This document shows positions 5,562 to 7,170 of a stretch of DNA of 7,170 nucleotides, piece after piece. The notes under the pieces were generated by a model. The model did no database searches, was not told where the DNA came from, and saw nothing but the letters and a program-made list of their open reading frames with translations. The stretch comes from Hydrogenophaga sp. (GTDB taxonomy: Bacteria; Pseudomonadota; Gammaproteobacteria; Burkholderiales; Burkholderiaceae_C). A program made the position numbers and the translations under genes. Position 1 is the first letter of the stretch, and the number at the start of each line of letters is the position of its first letter. The stretch spans positions 1-7,170 of the forward strand of contig JAGXRS010000454.1 of NCBI GenBank assembly GCA_018335615.1, read 5' to 3'.

Positions 5562-6980
5562 GTCCAGCACCTCGTCCAGCGCGACGAGCAGCTGGTCCAC
5601 ATGCGCGCCCGTGGTGGCCGGGCAGACCAGCATCATGTTGTGGAAGGGCGTGATCATCACGCCGCGGTTGAGCAGGCCGAGGTGGATCAGGTGCTCCAGT
5701 TCCGCATCCAGCAGGGCACCGGCCTGTGTGCCGTTGCGCGGTGGCTCGGGCGTGAACTGGAATTCTGTGCGGGCGCCCACCTGCGTCACGCACCAGGGCA
5801 GGCGGTGCTGTGCGATGACACCACGCAGCCCGTGCGCCAGCTGGCTGGCCAGGTCGAGCATGTGGGCGTAGGACCCGGGCGTCATCACCTCCTCCAGCGC
5901 GGCGCGCATGGCGGCCATGGCCAGCATGTTGCCCGTGAGCGTGGTACCGATGCCGCTGTGGCCCGGTGGCGCCTCCTGCTTGGCGCGGGTGGCGCGTTCG
6001 GCCAGCGCCGCGCTCATGCCGTAGACCGCGCAGGGCACGCCCCCGCCCACCGGCTTGCCCAGCACGAGTGCGTCGGGCTGCAAGCCGTGCGCCCGTGTGT
6101 AGCCGCCCGGGCCGGTGCTGATGGTGTGGGTTTCGTCCAGCACCAGCAGCGCGCCGTGCTGGCGGATCAGCCCCTGCGCCGCCGACCAGAAGCCGGGGTC
6201 GGGCAGCACCATGCCGATGTTGGTCAGGGCGGGCTCGGCCAGCACGCAGGCCACGTCGCCGCCTTGCAGCGCGGCCGCCAGGGCGGGCAGGTCGTTGAAC
6301 TCGACCACCACGGTGTGTTCCAGCAGGTCGTGGACCTGGCCGAGCAGGCTGTCGCGCTGCACTGGCTGGCCGTCGATCAGGTCCACGAACACGTCTTCGA
6401 TGGTGCCGTGGTAACAGCCGTTGAACACCAGCAGCTTGCGCCGTCCGGTGGCCGCGCGAATCCAGCGCACGATGTAGCGGTTGGCATCGGTGGCGCTCAT
6501 GGCGAACTGCCAGAAGGGCAGGCCGAAGCGCTCGCTCAGAGCCGCTCCCACGGCGGCGGCATCGGCCGTGGCCAGCATGGTGGTGAAGCCGCGCGTCGCC
6601 TGGCGTTGCAAGGCGGCAGCCACGGGGGCGGGGGAATGGCCGAACATGGCGCCGGTGTCACCCAGGCAGAAATCGACCCGGGTGTGGCCGTCCACGTCGG
6701 TGACCACGGCGCCGCTGGCGTGCTCGACGTGCAGGGCGAAGGGCGTGCCCCAGTCGTTCATCCAGTGCAGCGGAACGCCAAACAGCAGGTGTTGGCGTGC
6801 CTGTTCGGCCAGCGCAGCCGATCCCGGGTTGTCGTGGGTATAGCGGTCACGTTCGGTCTGCAGGAAGGCCTGGGCGCGGACCCAGTCAAGGCCTGGGCGG
6901 GTGGGGTCAGAAGGCGGCGTGGGCGATGGGCGTGGCATGGGGCGGGCGTGGCGGCAGGGTGGAGGCAGATCGCTGTTCAT
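5547..6980 (-). CDS. Class-III PLP aminotransferase, glutamate-1-semialdehyde-aminomutase-like
   Basis: This 477-residue cytoplasmic enzyme has the fold-type I architecture of class-III aminotransferases. Residues 1-30 are Pro-rich and look disordered; homology starts near LDWVRAQAFL (31). LHWMNDWGTPF (71-81) and DVDGHTRVDFCLGDTGAMFGH (95-115) form the N-terminal and active-site entry. SATDAN (162-167) occupies the phosphate-binding position usually written SGTEAN. Tyr190-His191-Gly192 should stack on PLP, Asp282 in LVLDETHT should contact the pyridine N, and Lys309 in LVLGKPVGGG is the Schiff-base Lys. GTTLTGN (345-351) is the second phosphate-binding loop. DETHT replaces the DEVMTGFR found in true HemL, so a role in haem synthesis is unlikely; an amino-acid or beta-amino-acid transaminase is possible but unproven. 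AGGGA four bases before the ATG supports this start over Met15. The gene converges on the membrane protein and seems to be transcribed alone. Confidence 0.88.
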   Translation of the reverse strand: MNSDLPPPCRHARPMPRPSPTPPSDPTRPGLDWVRAQAFLQTERDRYTHDNPGSAALAEQARQHLLFGVPLHWMNDWGTPFALHVEHASGAVVTDVDGHTRVDFCLGDTGAMFGHSPAPVAAALQRQATRGFTTMLATADAAAVGAALSERFGLPFWQFAMSATDANRYIVRWIRAATGRRKLLVFNGCYHGTIEDVFVDLIDGQPVQRDSLLGQVHDLLEHTVVVEFNDLPALAAALQGGDVACVLAEPALTNIGMVLPDPGFWSAAQGLIRQHGALLVLDETHTISTGPGGYTRAHGLQPDALVLGKPVGGGVPCAVYGMSAALAERATRAKQEAPPGHSGIGTTLTGNMLAMAAMRAALEEVMTPGSYAHMLDLASQLAHGLRGVIAQHRLPWCVTQVGARTEFQFTPEPPRNGTQAGALLDAELEHLIHLGLLNRGVMITPFHNMMLVCPATTGAHVDQLLVALDEVLDLMCA

Positions 6981-6984
6981 CCTA

Positions 6985-6989
6985 TCCCT
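6985..6989 (-). promoter_or_regulatory. Ribosome binding site of the aminotransferase
   Basis: AGGGA on the minus strand lies four bases before the ATG at 6980. Met15 has no comparable site, so this motif favours the longer form with its Pro-rich N-terminus. Spacing is slightly short. Confidence 0.5.
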
Positions 6990-7068
6990 ACGCAGCGCCG
7001 GGCGGCCATGGCTGAGTGGCCCTTGGGGGCATGGCCCCTGTCAGCAGCCCGGTGGCCACGCGGCCAGC

Positions 7069-7094
7069 AAAAAGCGCGGCCGTGGCCGCGCTTT
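7069..7094 (-). terminator. Intrinsic terminator of the gene entering from the right
   Basis: AAAGCGCGGCC (7071-7081) and GGCCGCGCTTT (7084-7094) are perfect complements separated by GT, giving about a 10-bp GC-rich stem with a CGTG-type loop. Read on the minus strand, the stem is followed by a run of five T's (7073-7069). This is the layout of a Rho-independent terminator for minus-strand transcription. It lies about 53 bases after the stop codon at 7147 and insulates the aminotransferase from that gene. Confidence 0.85.
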
Positions 7095-7103
7095 CAGGCA
7101 GTC

Positions 7104-7141
7104 CGTGGGCGCGGCACACGCCCTGTGTGCCGCGCCCGACG
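7104..7141 (-). repeat. Long GC-rich hairpin between stop codon and terminator
   Basis: GGGCGCGGCACAC (7107-7119) and GTGTGCCGCGCCC (7125-7137) form a perfect 13-bp stem with a five-base loop. CGT (7104-7106) and ACG (7139-7141) extend it by three pairs past one bulged base. It begins five bases after the TAA of the incoming minus-strand gene. No T-run follows, so it may protect the 3' end of the mRNA or serve as an upstream element of a double terminator. Confidence 0.75.
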
Positions 7142-7146
7142 GGTGC

Positions 7147-7170
7147 TTACTGCACCTTGGCTTTTTCGCG
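7147..7170 (-). CDS. C-terminal seven codons of a minus-strand gene (runs off right edge)
   Basis: Reading the minus strand from the right edge gives Arg-Glu-Lys-Ala-Lys-Val-Gln followed by TAA at 7149-7147. The call rests on the two strong hairpins placed directly behind this stop, the inner one a clear terminator, because seven residues alone prove nothing. The tail is basic and hydrophilic. The product cannot be identified from this fragment. Confidence 0.6.
   Translation of the reverse strand, partial: REKAKVQ

Noticed and set aside
5547..6980. Calling the aminotransferase HemL (haem pathway)
   Set aside because: The family resemblance is real, but the DEVMTGFR block of HemL is replaced by DETHT and the length is longer than typical HemL, so the specific name is not supported.
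7021..7040. Five-bp GGGGC/GCCCC hairpin upstream of the aminotransferase
   Set aside because: Short stems of this kind arise easily in such GC-rich sequence, there is no T-run, and the adjacent longer hairpins explain termination better.

Overview
The window is GC-rich and densely coded, with the codon bias of a beta-proteobacterium. I infer the Burkholderiales, probably a Comamonadaceae relative such as Hydrogenophaga or Variovorax, from composition and from the resemblance of the proteins to families common there. No ribosomal or marker gene fixes the genus. I see no transposase, integrase, phage gene, CRISPR array, tRNA or rRNA, so this looks like ordinary chromosome with housekeeping and accessory metabolic genes.

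Layout from left to right. Bases 1-273 (minus) hold the 5' end of an uncharacterised small protein that continues out of the window. Its start overlaps the stop of the next gene upstream by ATGA. Bases 270-1721 (minus) encode a soluble hybrid histidine kinase/response regulator with no recognisable input domain. A 142-bp, locally AT-rich spacer follows and probably carries the kinase promoter. Bases 1864-3843 (minus) encode a full-length U32-family protein that matches RlhA (YdcP), the enzyme of 23S rRNA C2501 hydroxylation. A 59-bp divergent spacer contains a perfect 7-bp inverted repeat around an A/T-rich loop. On the plus strand an alpha/beta hydrolase (3903-4733) and a seven-helix membrane protein of the HGSNAT_cat/DUF1624 type (about 4745-5500) form a tight pair. 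Converging on them is a class-III (glutamate-1-semialdehyde-like) PLP aminotransferase on the minus strand (5547-6980). The right end (6981-7170) holds two strong tandem hairpins and the last seven codons of another minus-strand gene. The inner hairpin has a T-run and is a clear intrinsic terminator for that gene.

How the genes work together: two couplings are visible in the sequence. The kinase and the small downstream protein overlap by four bases, which suggests translational coupling and perhaps a shared signalling role. The hydrolase and the membrane acyltransferase-like protein are adjacent or overlapping, depending on the start used for the second. RlhA and the aminotransferase look like independent units. 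No obviously new defence or mobile system is visible. The most interesting items are the uncharacterised kinase partner, the hydrolase/acyltransferase pair of unknown substrate, the aminotransferase with a modified PLP-site signature, and the two structured intergenic regions.
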